NCBI GenBank assembly: GCA_049841315.1 | Contig: JASGDB010000139.1 | Span: 1-43,896, forward strand | Direction: 5' to 3' | Source of the DNA: JASGDB01 sp049841315 | Lineage (GTDB): Bacteria; Bacteroidota; Bacteroidia; Flavobacteriales; Weeksellaceae | DNA length: 43,896 bases | Shown here: piece by piece, positions 1 to 6,905 of the stretch | Position numbering within the stretch: position 1 is the first letter of the stretch | How the letters are laid out: every line of letters begins with the position of its first letter | The notes under the pieces: model-generated | Database searches by the model: none | What the model was told of the DNA's origin: nothing | What the model saw: the letters and a program-made list of their open reading frames with translations, nothing else | Program-made: the position numbers and the translations under genes

Positions 1-180
1 AATTTTGTCCCGCCCTCGAACAGTGGAAATTTGCCTCATATCCTTGTTTATTTTTTCAGTGGAATCGGCGAATCTGGCAGATTTCTTAACGAAAATTCTT
101 TAAAATTTTTAACGCCTCCGTTTCCGAGGTCATTTTAAAATAATATGGATATTTTTTTTCCATACAAAATGGCGAAGAGC
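1..180 (-). repeat. Interspersed chromosomal repeat, uninterrupted copy
   Basis: This non-coding stretch lies downstream of rimM. Its reverse complement matches two other places in the window. The outer part (121-180) matches 24347-24394, and the inner part (about 1-135) matches 43648-43735. Those two half-copies together make one repeat unit broken by the defence island. This copy carries about 50 extra bases (roughly 36-88) that are missing from the 43.7-kb copy. No coding potential is seen. It is probably a member of an intergenic repeat family of this genome. Confidence 0.75.
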
Positions 181-257
181 CACTTAGAAAATAAAAAAAT
201 CAGCACAAATCCGTGTAATATGCGAACGTGTATAAAATATCTGTCAGGAATTTTTAT

Positions 258-803
258 CTAATGTTCATCATTTTTGGAATCCGTAAGAAACACATCCATC
301 AATCCGTCGGGAAGTTCCATTTTGATAAACTTTTTTTCTCGGCTCACTTCCAGAATCCAATCACGGATGATTGGGATGATGATGTCTTTTTCGTTTAATT
401 TTAAGATAAAATAATTCTGTGCCGTCTGGTCGTTAATGGAAACAATCGTTCCGCATAATTTGTCGTTTTCGTCTTTGATTTGAAAACCGATGACTTCATG
501 ATAATAAAATTTATTTCCGGAAAGCGGAGGAAGTGTGGAAAGCGGAAGATACACATCTTTCCCGACACTTTGCTCCACCATTGCTTCGGAGGAATTTTTG
601 AACGAAATAATTTTCGTATCCGATTTCTGCCATTGCTGTTTTTCGATGAAAAAAGGGACGAGCAAACCGTTGATTTCCAGAAAAACGGAATTCATTTTAT
701 GATACATTTCCGGCTGGTCTGTATCCAATTTTAAAATCACATTTCCCTGCAGTCCGTGCTTGCGGGTGATTTTTCCTAAAAAATAACAGTCTTCTTTTTT
801 CAT
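258..803 (-). CDS. rimM: Ribosome maturation factor RimM
   Basis: RimM binds ribosomal protein S19 in the free 30S subunit and helps mature the head of the 16S rRNA. The 181-aa length is normal for the family. The N-terminal RimM domain opens with the typical FLGKITRKHGLQGNV stretch (residues 8-22). A C-terminal PRC-barrel begins at about FYYHEVIG (99-106) and includes the DWILEV segment expected near its end. The ATG at 803 is the only sensible start. In flavobacteria rimM usually follows rpsP, but here the upstream minus-strand gene is an unrelated hypothetical 106 bases away. Either the ribosomal pair has been separated or rpsP lies elsewhere. Assignment is firm from sequence similarity to the family. 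Confidence 0.93.
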   Translation of the reverse strand: MKKEDCYFLGKITRKHGLQGNVILKLDTDQPEMYHKMNSVFLEINGLLVPFFIEKQQWQKSDTKIISFKNSSEAMVEQSVGKDVYLPLSTLPPLSGNKFYYHEVIGFQIKDENDKLCGTIVSINDQTAQNYFILKLNEKDIIIPIIRDWILEVSREKKFIKMELPDGLMDVFLTDSKNDEH

Positions 804-909
804 TGTATTTTCTTTTTTTAATAATAAAATAGCTTGATTTTTTCTGGTAATAAATTCGTTTTATATATTCGATAAAATTCTAGATTTACCAACATGTGTT
901 CCGATATTT

Positions 910-1257
910 TTATTTTCTGAACAAAGATTGCGTTTCCCTGATAATATCTTCCAACTTATTTTCGTGTGCTTTTCCGGTTATCAGAGAAGCATAGTGATTT
1001 CCGTTTTCTTCATCATTGATGATGATTTGTTTCAATATGAATTTTTCAAATTTGGATTTATCGAACATCGTAACGAACAGATTACTTCTGAATTCCTGTG
1101 GAGAAAATGCCGGTTTTCGGTTGTGTCTCATTTTTATTGGAGAACTATCGCAATAATAGTATAAAACCACGTTTTCATTCCGGCTGAGAAAATCGTTGAT
1201 AATTTTAATAAATTCAATTAATGATTTGTAAGAATTTCGCTCAATATCTTCATTCAT
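910..1257 (-). CDS. Hypothetical protein, 115 aa
   Basis: I do not recognise this protein. It is soluble, with no signal peptide or membrane segment, and is rich in charged residues. It starts at ATG 1257; a second ATG four bases further down lies in another frame. The N-terminal third looks helical (IEFIKIINDFLSRNENVVLYYYCD). The middle has KMRHNRKPAFSPQEFRSN, and the C-terminus is a charged helix. It lies 60 bases downstream of the broken ORF at 1318-1527 on the same strand, so the two may once have been one transcript. Codon use looks coding, and no competing ORF is convincing. Confidence 0.6.
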   Translation of the reverse strand: MNEDIERNSYKSLIEFIKIINDFLSRNENVVLYYYCDSSPIKMRHNRKPAFSPQEFRSNLFVTMFDKSKFEKFILKQIIINDEENGNHYASLITGKAHENKLEDIIRETQSLFRK

Positions 1258-1317
1258 CAGGATTATAGAAACATCTATTACTTTAATCCCGAAAAGAGAA
1301 CTGTAATGGGTATATTC

Positions 1318-1527
1318 CTAAAAGACAATCAAATACTCATAACCCTCATCTGTTACGAACTTGTATTCTTCTTCCAAAATATCGGCGGTTTATTTGGCTT
1401 TGGGGAAATAAATATCCTTTTTGGCAATGTAAGAGGCTTTTTTCTCTTGTTTTGCCAAACGCATTTTTCTAAAAAACTGTGTCAATTCCTTAGACGGATT
1501 TTCGATATTTATTTTTTTGGCATCCAC
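1318..1527 (-). pseudogene. Broken small ORF (in-frame TAA)
   Basis: Read from a GTG at 1527, the minus strand encodes a basic peptide of 45 residues (beginning VDAKKINIENPSKELTQFF) that stops at a TAA at 1390-1392. The same frame then continues for 23 more sensible residues (TADILEEEYKFVTDEGYEY onward) to a TAG at 1318-1320. The composition either side of the TAA is similar, which suggests a 69-residue protein interrupted by one nonsense change. A TACATTTG box (TAnnTTTG type) lies just upstream of the GTG. The alternative is a genuine 45-residue protein with a fortuitous downstream extension. Confidence 0.4.
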
Positions 1528-1864
1528 AATGCAAATGTACAAAAATATTTTTTTTTAACCCGCTGAATTTCAGTTTTTAGATTTTTTTAAATACGGAAAA
1601 TAAACGAATTACTACAAACTGAGAAACAGTGATTGTCGGTAGGACACAAGATTAAAAAACGGAAAAAAGGTGCGAAGCACCGACATATTAAAAACCAAGA
1701 TGTCAGGACTTCGTTCCTTTTTTCGTAATATTCTTTATTTTTTTCTACCAACATTTGGCTTCGCCGAACCACTTCGTTAGGTTTTACGACTTCGTCGCTT
1801 TTTTTCTGAATACAGAAATTTGATGAACGGATTGGAAATTTGCTCAATTGGGTTTGTGTTATTG
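1528..1864. repeat. Intergenic region with clustered TTCG mini-hairpins
   Basis: No convincing gene lies in these 337 bases. Short perfect dyads with a three-base loop recur: GGTGC-GAA-GCACC at 1669-1681, GGC-TTC-GCC at 1757-1765 and CGAC-TTC-GTCG at 1787-1797. Further ACTTCGT words occur at about 1708 and 1771. An 86-codon open frame on the minus strand simply spans these hairpins and ends in a Cys/Phe-rich tail that does not look like protein. Confidence 0.45.
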
Positions 1865-2308
1865 CTATTCTTCTGAGTTTTCATCAGGAATAATATCTTC
1901 GTCACTAATAATAGGTAATTCCCCTTTGAAGAATTGAGGTGGAATGTTTAGAGTTCCTGTGACATTTCCAAGATTTGAAGTAAAAGTGGAAATAAAAGAC
2001 CGAATATATGGAAACATAATTGCTGGTGCATTCATATTTACAAAATTATGTCTTATTTTTTCATCTTCTACATTACTGAGTTCAAAATTCCCAATAGCAA
2101 CAATAAAAAGATTAAATGTATTGTCTGCTGAAACGTGAACTTCTTGTATTATTTTAAAGTGATTTGGATTGTCCTTAGGAAAATAAACTTTGGGTTCAAT
2201 ATTTATATTAATTCCCTGTTCTCCTGTAAATTGTTGGTCAGAATTAAAATTTACAACAGGAAAATCAACACTTGAAAATTTGAGCTTTATTTGTGTTTCA
2301 GCACTCAT
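1865..2308 (-). CDS. SecB-like chaperone (TAC chaperone)
   Basis: This 147-aa protein belongs to the SecB fold family. The family signature is clear in the C-terminal half: NAPAIMFPYIRSFISTFTSN followed by a GTLNIPPQFF segment, equivalent to the NAPAxLFPYxR and LPPxNF motifs of E. coli SecB. Export SecB is typical of proteobacteria, so a SecB-like gene in a bacteroidete that follows two small genes is best explained as a dedicated chaperone of a toxin-antitoxin-chaperone (TAC) system, as with Rv1957 of Mycobacterium tuberculosis. It starts 12 bases after the stop of the 82-aa gene, so the two are probably translated together. The C-terminus is acidic (DEDIIPDENSEE). The family call is firm; the TAC role is inferred from context. 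Confidence 0.85.
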   Translation of the reverse strand: MSAETQIKLKFSSVDFPVVNFNSDQQFTGEQGININIEPKVYFPKDNPNHFKIIQEVHVSADNTFNLFIVAIGNFELSNVEDEKIRHNFVNMNAPAIMFPYIRSFISTFTSNLGNVTGTLNIPPQFFKGELPIISDEDIIPDENSEE

Positions 2309-2320
2309 TCAGTATAAAAT

Positions 2321-2569
2321 TTAAGCGGCAAATAAATATTCATTATCAGTATATTCTGTAGAAAATTCTTTAATATTTGATTCCACAGTAAAACTTTTAG
2401 ATTGGGAAACTAAAATTGTATTTGTAGGCATATTTAATACTTCGCCTTCCCCCAATAAAGATATGTACTTCTTAAGTCTTCTACTTAGAAGCCAAGAAGT
2501 CATAGTTTCAGAAGTTTCTTTAGCAAGAACCTCATCTAACTTTTTCTCTAATAATTCTAAATTTAACAT
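2321..2569 (-). CDS. Putative antitoxin with chaperone-addiction tail
   Basis: This 82-aa protein lies between the candidate toxin gene (6 bases upstream) and the SecB-like gene (12 bases downstream). The N-terminal half is helical and basic (residues 1-40, with a TSWLLSRRLKKYISLL core). The C-terminal half, residues 50-82, is polar with spaced aromatic and hydrophobic residues and ends in EYTDNEYLFAA. In known TAC systems the antitoxin has a C-terminal chaperone addiction segment that the SecB-like protein must bind, and it is degraded by ClpXP when the chaperone is absent. The terminal LFAA resembles the LAA ending of ssrA tags, which would suit ClpXP. I recognise no DNA-binding domain with certainty. 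The antitoxin role rests on gene order, size and tail. Confidence 0.6.
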   Translation of the reverse strand: MLNLELLEKKLDEVLAKETSETMTSWLLSRRLKKYISLLGEGEVLNMPTNTILVSQSKSFTVESNIKEFSTEYTDNEYLFAA

Positions 2570-2575
2570 ATCTTT

Positions 2576-3100
2576 TTATATTACTTGTTCTACTTTTAAT
2601 AGTGCAAAGTTAGAAATTATTTCTTTATTATAAACAGCTATTTGAATTCTTTTTCTAAAAGCTACTGTTCTAATTTTACCACTTTTATATGTTATAGGTT
2701 TAACCAAAGAGCGTTCCGAATTGATTGGTAAATCTTGAAATTGTATAAAATCAACTTCTGGCCAAACTTCTTTGTCTTTTATATAATCATTTAATTCTTT
2801 AAGGGTTGGCTTTTCTTTTGTTTTCGCCATTATTTTTTTAGCAATCTTCTCTAATTGTTTAATCCAAAAATAATAATGGGTTTCATTAAACACAGTATCA
2901 AGAAAATTTTCAGAATTCAAATCACATTGATATATTTCGAAATATTTTGCTCCTCGCTTAGAACTATTGCCCCAATCTTCCGCATCTAATTCTTCCTTCC
3001 AAAAATAATATGCCTCTCCAAGCCAAGCATCGTTTCTTACGCATTGTTTAGGAAAATCTAATTCTTTATCTCGCTTTTCTTGAGTATGAAATACTTTCAC
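2576..3100 (-). CDS. Putative TAC toxin, ADP-ribosyltransferase-like fold
   Basis: This 174-aa first gene of the SecB-like operon starts at GTG 3100 (KVFHT follows at once, and no Met lies nearby). Three stretches resemble small ADP-ribosyltransferase-type proteins such as the DUF3990 group: FHT at residues 4-6 (candidate NAD-binding His5), LGEAYYFWKEELDAEDWG at 27-44 (the usual G-x-Y-F/W segment after the second strand, then a helix ending in W-G), and RIQIAVYN at 151-158 (the strand that carries the third active-site residue, here Gln153 or its neighbour). No transmembrane or signal segment is seen. A weak GTG start would keep expression low, as is common for toxins. The fold assignment is my inference from motif order. 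RelE/HigB or MqsR-type toxins, the usual TAC toxins, do not match. Confidence 0.55.
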   Translation of the reverse strand: MKVFHTQEKRDKELDFPKQCVRNDAWLGEAYYFWKEELDAEDWGNSSKRGAKYFEIYQCDLNSENFLDTVFNETHYYFWIKQLEKIAKKIMAKTKEKPTLKELNDYIKDKEVWPEVDFIQFQDLPINSERSLVKPITYKSGKIRTVAFRKRIQIAVYNKEIISNFALLKVEQVI

Positions 3101-3116
3101 AATCTAAAAATTTAAT

Positions 3117-3147
3117 GCAATTTATTACTTTTTATTATAAACACAAA
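3117..3147 (-). promoter_or_regulatory. Candidate promoter of the TAC operon
   Basis: On the minus strand TTTG at 3147-3144 is followed, after 19 bases, by TAAATTGC at 3124-3117. This is close to the flavobacterial TTG-N19-TAnnTTTG promoter. It lies 17-47 bases before the GTG start at 3100. Confidence 0.4.
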
Positions 3148-3177
3148 CTTTGTTGAATAATTAGGTTATATAGATAA

Positions 3178-5187
3178 TCACTCCCCAATCAACTCCAAAA
3201 ACTCCTCCTCTCCCAAAATCCCAATCGTCCCAATTTCCTGCGCTTTTTTCAGTTTGCTTCCGGCTTTTTCGCCGACCACGAGGAAATTCAGGTTTTTGGA
3301 AACTGCGGAGATGTTTTTTCCGCCGTGTTTTTCTACCATTTCTTCGGCTTGTTCGCGGGTAAAAAGGGATAATTTTCCGGTAAACAGAAAGGTTTTTCCT
3401 TCCAGAGCATTGCTCAGAACTTCATTGGTGTTTTCTCCTTTTTCCAACTGAATGCCGTAGTTTTTCAGGCGTTCAATCATCAGAACATTTTCGGGATTTT
3501 TGAAAAATTCCACGATGCTGTCGGCGATTTTCGCTCCGATGTCTTCCACCTGACACAATTCTTCTGCGGTAGCGTTTTTCAAATCGTCAATCGTCGGGAA
3601 ATTTTTGACCAATTTCTTGGCAACCGTTTCCCCGACGTGTTTTATCCCGATTCCGTAAAGCACTTTTTCAAACGGAACTTCCTTTGATTTTTCGATACTG
3701 TCCAGAATATTTTGCGCCGATTTTTCCGCCATTCGTTCCAAAGGCAAAAGTTGCTCTTTTTTTAAAGTGTAAAAATCCGCAGGATTTTCAATCAGTTTTT
3801 CACGGTAGAGTTGTTCTATCGTTTCGCTGCCGAGATTTTCAATATTTAATGCTTTTCGGGAAACGTAATGAATCATTCTGCCGACCACTTGCGGCGGACA
3901 ATGCGTTTCGTTCGGACAAAAATGAATCGCTTGGTCTTCAATTTTCACGAGTTCCGTTCCGCATTCCGGACAGTTTTTAATATATTGAATTTCAGATTGA
4001 TACAGATTTCTTTTTTCTAAATTCACACCGACAATTTTCGGAATGATTTCTCCGCCTTTTTCCACAAAAACAAAATCGTTTTCGTGCAAATCGAGTTTTT
4101 TGATGATGTCTTCGTTGTGCAGACTTGCCCTTTTTACGGTAGTTCCGGCGAGTAAAACAGGTTTCAGATTCGCAACAGGCGTGATTGCTCCCGTTCTTCC
4201 GACTTGGTAAGAAACGCTCAACAATTCGGTTTCCGCCTTTTCGGCTTTGAATTTATAAGCCATTGCCCAACGTGGCGATTTTGCGGTGTAGCCTAATTGT
4301 CTTTGCTGTTTTAATGAATTGACTTTCAATACAATGCCGTCGATTTCAAAAGGAAGTTTATGGCGTTCTTCGTCCCAAAATTGGATAAATGCTTTCACTT
4401 CGTCCAGAGATTTGCACAATTTCGCTTTGTCCTCCGAAACTTTGAAGCCCCATTTTTTTGCTTTTGCCAATAAATCCCAATGCGTTTCCGCAGGGAAATC
4501 ATCGGAAATAAATTGATACAAAACCGCCGAAAGTCCACGCTTTCTAACTTCCGCAGAATCCTGCATTTTCAGACTTCCGCTTGCCGTATTTCTCGGATTC
4601 ATAAACAAATCCAAACCTTCTTCTTCTCTGGATTTATTGATTTTATCAAAGTTTTTTCGGGTTAAATAAATTTCTCCTCTGATAAAAAATCGGTCGGGAA
4701 AATCGCCTTTCAGTTTCAGCGGAACATCGGAAATGGTGCGGACGTTATTCGTAATTTCATCGCCCTGAAAACCGTCGCCACGAGTGACGGCTTCTTTCAT
4801 TTCGCCGTTTTCATACAAAATGGAAATCGAAGCACCGTCGTATTTCAGTTCGGCAACGAATTCAACTTCTTCATTTTCAATGGTTTTTAAAATCCGGTTT
4901 TCCCAATCTTCCAAATCCTCAAAATCATAGGAATTGTCCAGCGAATACATTCTGAACTGATGCTGAACGGTCGGAAAATTTTTGGTAATTCCGCCACCGA
5001 CACGCAATGTCGGGGAATTTGGGTCGGCAAATTGCGGATTTTCGGCTTCGAGTTGTTGCAGTTCTTTCAGTTTTGCATCGAACTCAAAATCGGAAATCGA
5101 CGGTTCGTCCAGAATGTAATAATTGTAATTATGCTGATGAAGTTCCTCGCGGAGTTCTTCTATTTTCTGCTGAATGGTTGAAGACAT
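3178..5187 (-). CDS. ligA: NAD-dependent DNA ligase LigA
   Basis: LigA seals nicks in duplex DNA using NAD and is essential for replication and repair. From the ATG at 5187 it has 669 residues, the normal size. Order of parts: Ia domain (HxxxYY-type HNYNYYILDEP), nucleotidyltransferase domain with the adenylated Lys in ELKYDG (Lys115), OB fold, four-Cys zinc finger (CPECG to HCPPQ), helix-hairpin-helix repeats and a C-terminal BRCT domain. An upstream in-frame start adds only MLKSFLK and would overlap the promoter. The -7 box TATTTTTG (5213-5206) and the start codon lie inside a 29-bp sequence that is repeated at 7970-7998, so DNA inserted upstream has probably replaced the original -33 region. 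Confidence 0.95.
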   Translation of the reverse strand: MSSTIQQKIEELREELHQHNYNYYILDEPSISDFEFDAKLKELQQLEAENPQFADPNSPTLRVGGGITKNFPTVQHQFRMYSLDNSYDFEDLEDWENRILKTIENEEVEFVAELKYDGASISILYENGEMKEAVTRGDGFQGDEITNNVRTISDVPLKLKGDFPDRFFIRGEIYLTRKNFDKINKSREEEGLDLFMNPRNTASGSLKMQDSAEVRKRGLSAVLYQFISDDFPAETHWDLLAKAKKWGFKVSEDKAKLCKSLDEVKAFIQFWDEERHKLPFEIDGIVLKVNSLKQQRQLGYTAKSPRWAMAYKFKAEKAETELLSVSYQVGRTGAITPVANLKPVLLAGTTVKRASLHNEDIIKKLDLHENDFVFVEKGGEIIPKIVGVNLEKRNLYQSEIQYIKNCPECGTELVKIEDQAIHFCPNETHCPPQVVGRMIHYVSRKALNIENLGSETIEQLYREKLIENPADFYTLKKEQLLPLERMAEKSAQNILDSIEKSKEVPFEKVLYGIGIKHVGETVAKKLVKNFPTIDDLKNATAEELCQVEDIGAKIADSIVEFFKNPENVLMIERLKNYGIQLEKGENTNEVLSNALEGKTFLFTGKLSLFTREQAEEMVEKHGGKNISAVSKNLNFLVVGEKAGSKLKKAQEIGTIGILGEEEFLELIGE

Positions 5188-5213
5188 TTTTAAAAATGAT
5201 TTTAGCAAAAATA
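5185..5213. repeat. 29-bp direct repeat, left copy (overlaps ligA start)
   Basis: Identical to 7970-7998 at 28 of 29 positions; the only difference is A at 5192 versus C at 7977. This copy contains the reverse complement of the ligA ATG and the ligA -7 box. It marks the left edge of the 5.2-8.0 kb accessory segment. Confidence 0.8.
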
Positions 5214-5317
5214 ATGAATTTTAAACGCAAAGTCCACAAAGATTCTTTTTTACTACTAACCGTATTATTTTAAGGTTCGCAAAGACGCTTTGCTCAGCAG
5301 AGGTGAAATGTAAAATT

Positions 5318-5348
5318 TTGTGATTTGGGAGAATTTCGCATATCTTTG
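5318..5348 (+). promoter_or_regulatory. Promoter for the 5365 gene
   Basis: TTG at 5318-5320 and TATCTTTG at 5341-5348 are separated by 20 bases, an almost ideal flavobacterial promoter. It places transcription start at about 5354 and so excludes the upstream GTG at 5320 as the start codon. Confidence 0.65.
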
Positions 5349-5364
5349 TGTTAGCAGTAATTTT

Positions 5365-6012
5365 ATGAAAACATTCGTAGCAGACATAATACCTAAAATT
5401 CAGAGATACTCTCAAAAGCTTGATAATTTAACATTGTTGACAAATCAGCATTGGGTTGTATTGGACGAACTTGGACAATCAAAGACTGTTTATATCTTTA
5501 GACAAACAAACGAGCTTTTAATTTCTACCAATGGTAAAGTTGAAAAGGCTAAATGGGAATATTTAGGACAAAACTCTATACTTATTGACCTCAAAGACCA
5601 GTCGTATTTATTTAGACACGGCTTTTTTGATGAGAATGTATTAGCACTAAAAATTGACAGTAAAGAAGAATATGCTGTCCTAATAAATGAAAGTAAATAT
5701 CAAGGAGAACTCAATTCAATATCAGCGGTATTAAACTTTTTGATGCAAAACTATATTGTAAATCCTGTTTTGACTAACAAACAACTTGGACAAGCAGAAA
5801 CGAAAATTATTGACTTTAAATATCAAAGAGACGGATATACTTTTAAAATGGGCTCTTTCAAAGAGTTTGTTGTCAGACTTTCAAGTGGACAAATATTTAA
5901 TGCTTATCAAAAAACATCCAATGGAAAATATTTCATCTACACAAACAACGAAATAGTCTTGTTTCCCGACAAAGAAACTTGCTTAAAATATGTTGAAGGA
6001 CAAATACGATGA
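5365..6012 (+). CDS. Hypothetical protein, 215 aa
   Basis: I do not recognise a family. The protein starts at ATG 5365 (MKTFVADIIPKIQRYSQKLD), 17 bases after the -7 box. It is soluble and mostly beta-rich, with alternating short strands (HWVVLDELGQSKTVYIFR, ELLISTNGKVEKAKWEYLG, SILIDLKDQSYLFRHGFF). A similar strand pattern returns near the C-terminus (RLSSGQIFNAYQ, GKYFIYTNNEIVLFPDKET), suggesting two related lobes. The stop lies only about 17 bases before an attC-like palindrome. The gene is in the acquired segment bounded by the 29-bp repeat. Confidence 0.65.
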   Translation: MKTFVADIIPKIQRYSQKLDNLTLLTNQHWVVLDELGQSKTVYIFRQTNELLISTNGKVEKAKWEYLGQNSILIDLKDQSYLFRHGFFDENVLALKIDSKEEYAVLINESKYQGELNSISAVLNFLMQNYIVNPVLTNKQLGQAETKIIDFKYQRDGYTFKMGSFKEFVVRLSSGQIFNAYQKTSNGKYFIYTNNEIVLFPDKETCLKYVEGQIR

Positions 6013-6028
6013 AGAGAAAAACTGCTAC

Positions 6029-6154
6029 TAACAAGGGTTTTGCGTCAAGCGGGCTGAATCGCAAAATTCAACAGTAGTTTTTCAATTGAACTTTAGTAAT
6101 AATATCGGCTTTTTCGCTTCGATTGCCCGCCCGAACGCAAAGCCCTAAAACGTT
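6029..6154. repeat. attC-like imperfect palindrome
   Basis: Left arm TAACAAGGGTTTTGCG (6029-6044) pairs with right arm CGCAAAGCCCTAAAACGTT (6136-6154). An inner pair, GCGGGC with AATC (6049-6060) and GATT with GCCCGC (6121-6130), is separated from the outer pair by small unequal gaps. Two-step arms, AAC and GTT ends, and a position right after one stop codon and before the next gene recall gene-cassette attC sites. The consensus R boxes match only partly. Confidence 0.45.
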
Positions 6155-6182
6155 GGCTGAAAGACGTCACAAACTTTACTTA

Positions 6183-6650
6183 ATGGGGAATTACCATCAA
6201 CCTAGAATTGATTTTATTAAAAGAACACTAGACCTTATCGAACAATATGATTCGATTAAAGAACAATATCCATTTGAGCAACAGTATAATCATACATTAC
6301 TTATTAATTGCCTATTGGGATTAATAGTACTTCCAAAAGAAAAGGCAATAACTTTTATTCCAAAAACAAAAGGTGAATTATTAGAATCTCTTAATCAATA
6401 TGGAATAATTAATTCTGAAATAAATGAAAATATTAACGATACTAAAGTTTTATTTGAACGTTTAAGAAATGCGATTGCACATTTTGATATTGAATTCATT
6501 TCTGAAACAGATGAGTTTTTAATTGATAAAATTAAATTCCGAGACAGTGAAGCTAATTTAGATGTTGTAACTTTTACCAGTAATGAGTTTCCAATTTTTG
6601 TTAAGTATTATGCGAACCAAATTATACTCAATTTAGAAAAATATGGATAA
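6183..6650 (+). CDS. Hypothetical protein, 155 aa (HEPN-like?)
   Basis: The start ATG at 6183 (MGNYHQPRIDFIKRTLDLIEQY) is preferred over a TTG at 6123, which lies inside the right arm of the attC-like repeat. The protein is all-helical with a short charged C-terminal part. The phrase FERLRNAIAHFDIEF near residue 100 resembles the R-N-x-x-x-H motif seen in HEPN ribonucleases and in many small abortive-infection proteins; here it reads RNAIAH. That makes it a possible HEPN-family RNase, which is an inference from one motif. It sits alone between two attC-like repeats (6029-6154 and about 6661-6755), as a one-gene cassette would. Confidence 0.6.
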   Translation: MGNYHQPRIDFIKRTLDLIEQYDSIKEQYPFEQQYNHTLLINCLLGLIVLPKEKAITFIPKTKGELLESLNQYGIINSEINENINDTKVLFERLRNAIAHFDIEFISETDEFLIDKIKFRDSEANLDVVTFTSNEFPIFVKYYANQIILNLEKYG

Positions 6651-6660
6651 AAGTCCTTTC

Positions 6661-6755
6661 CCTAACATAGTATTGGCAAAATGGTGAAGTTCCATCTAAG
6701 TTGAACGTTTTTACTTCGATTTCTCCCCTCTGCTAGTGCGAGCATCCTGCTCGTG
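6661..6755. repeat. Degenerate second attC-like repeat with hairpin
   Basis: It begins CCTAACA eleven bases after the previous stop. It shares an internal block with the first repeat: TTGAAC, then a TT-rich run, then TTCGATT followed by a C-rich end (6701-6730 versus 6085-6132). It ends with a perfect hairpin, CGAGCA-TCC-TGCTCG at 6739-6753. Confidence 0.35.
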
Positions 6756-6819
6756 TCCACTTAATTTTCAAGATTTTATTACCGGCAAAGTAAAAATCAA
6801 AAACAAACAAGAGTAATTT

Positions 6820-6853
6820 TTACCCTCATTAATACAACGAGGGTAATTTTTTT
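6820..6853 (+). terminator. Rho-independent terminator-like hairpin
   Basis: TTACCCTC (6820-6827) and GAGGGTAA (6839-6846) form a perfect 8-bp stem with an 11-base loop, followed by seven T. It could end the upstream cassette transcript, or act as an operator for the DUF1016 gene 60 bases downstream. Confidence 0.5.
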
Positions 6854-6905
6854 GTTTTCGGACATTGGAAAATTTTTATTTTTAACTTTGTATTCAGACT
6901 GAATT

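Noticed and set aside
1306..1566. 86-codon plus-strand open frame rich in Phe
   Set aside because: It is the antisense of the broken minus-strand ORF at 1318-1527, and its Phe/Leu richness is the usual mirror of a Lys/Glu-rich gene.
1587..1847. 86-codon minus-strand open frame
   Set aside because: It spans repeated TTCG mini-hairpins and ends in a Cys/Phe-rich tail; it looks like a translated intergenic repeat.
6029..6755. True integron array
   Set aside because: No IntI-type integrase is present, the R-box consensus is only partly met, and just one gene is clearly enclosed; kept only as attC-like.
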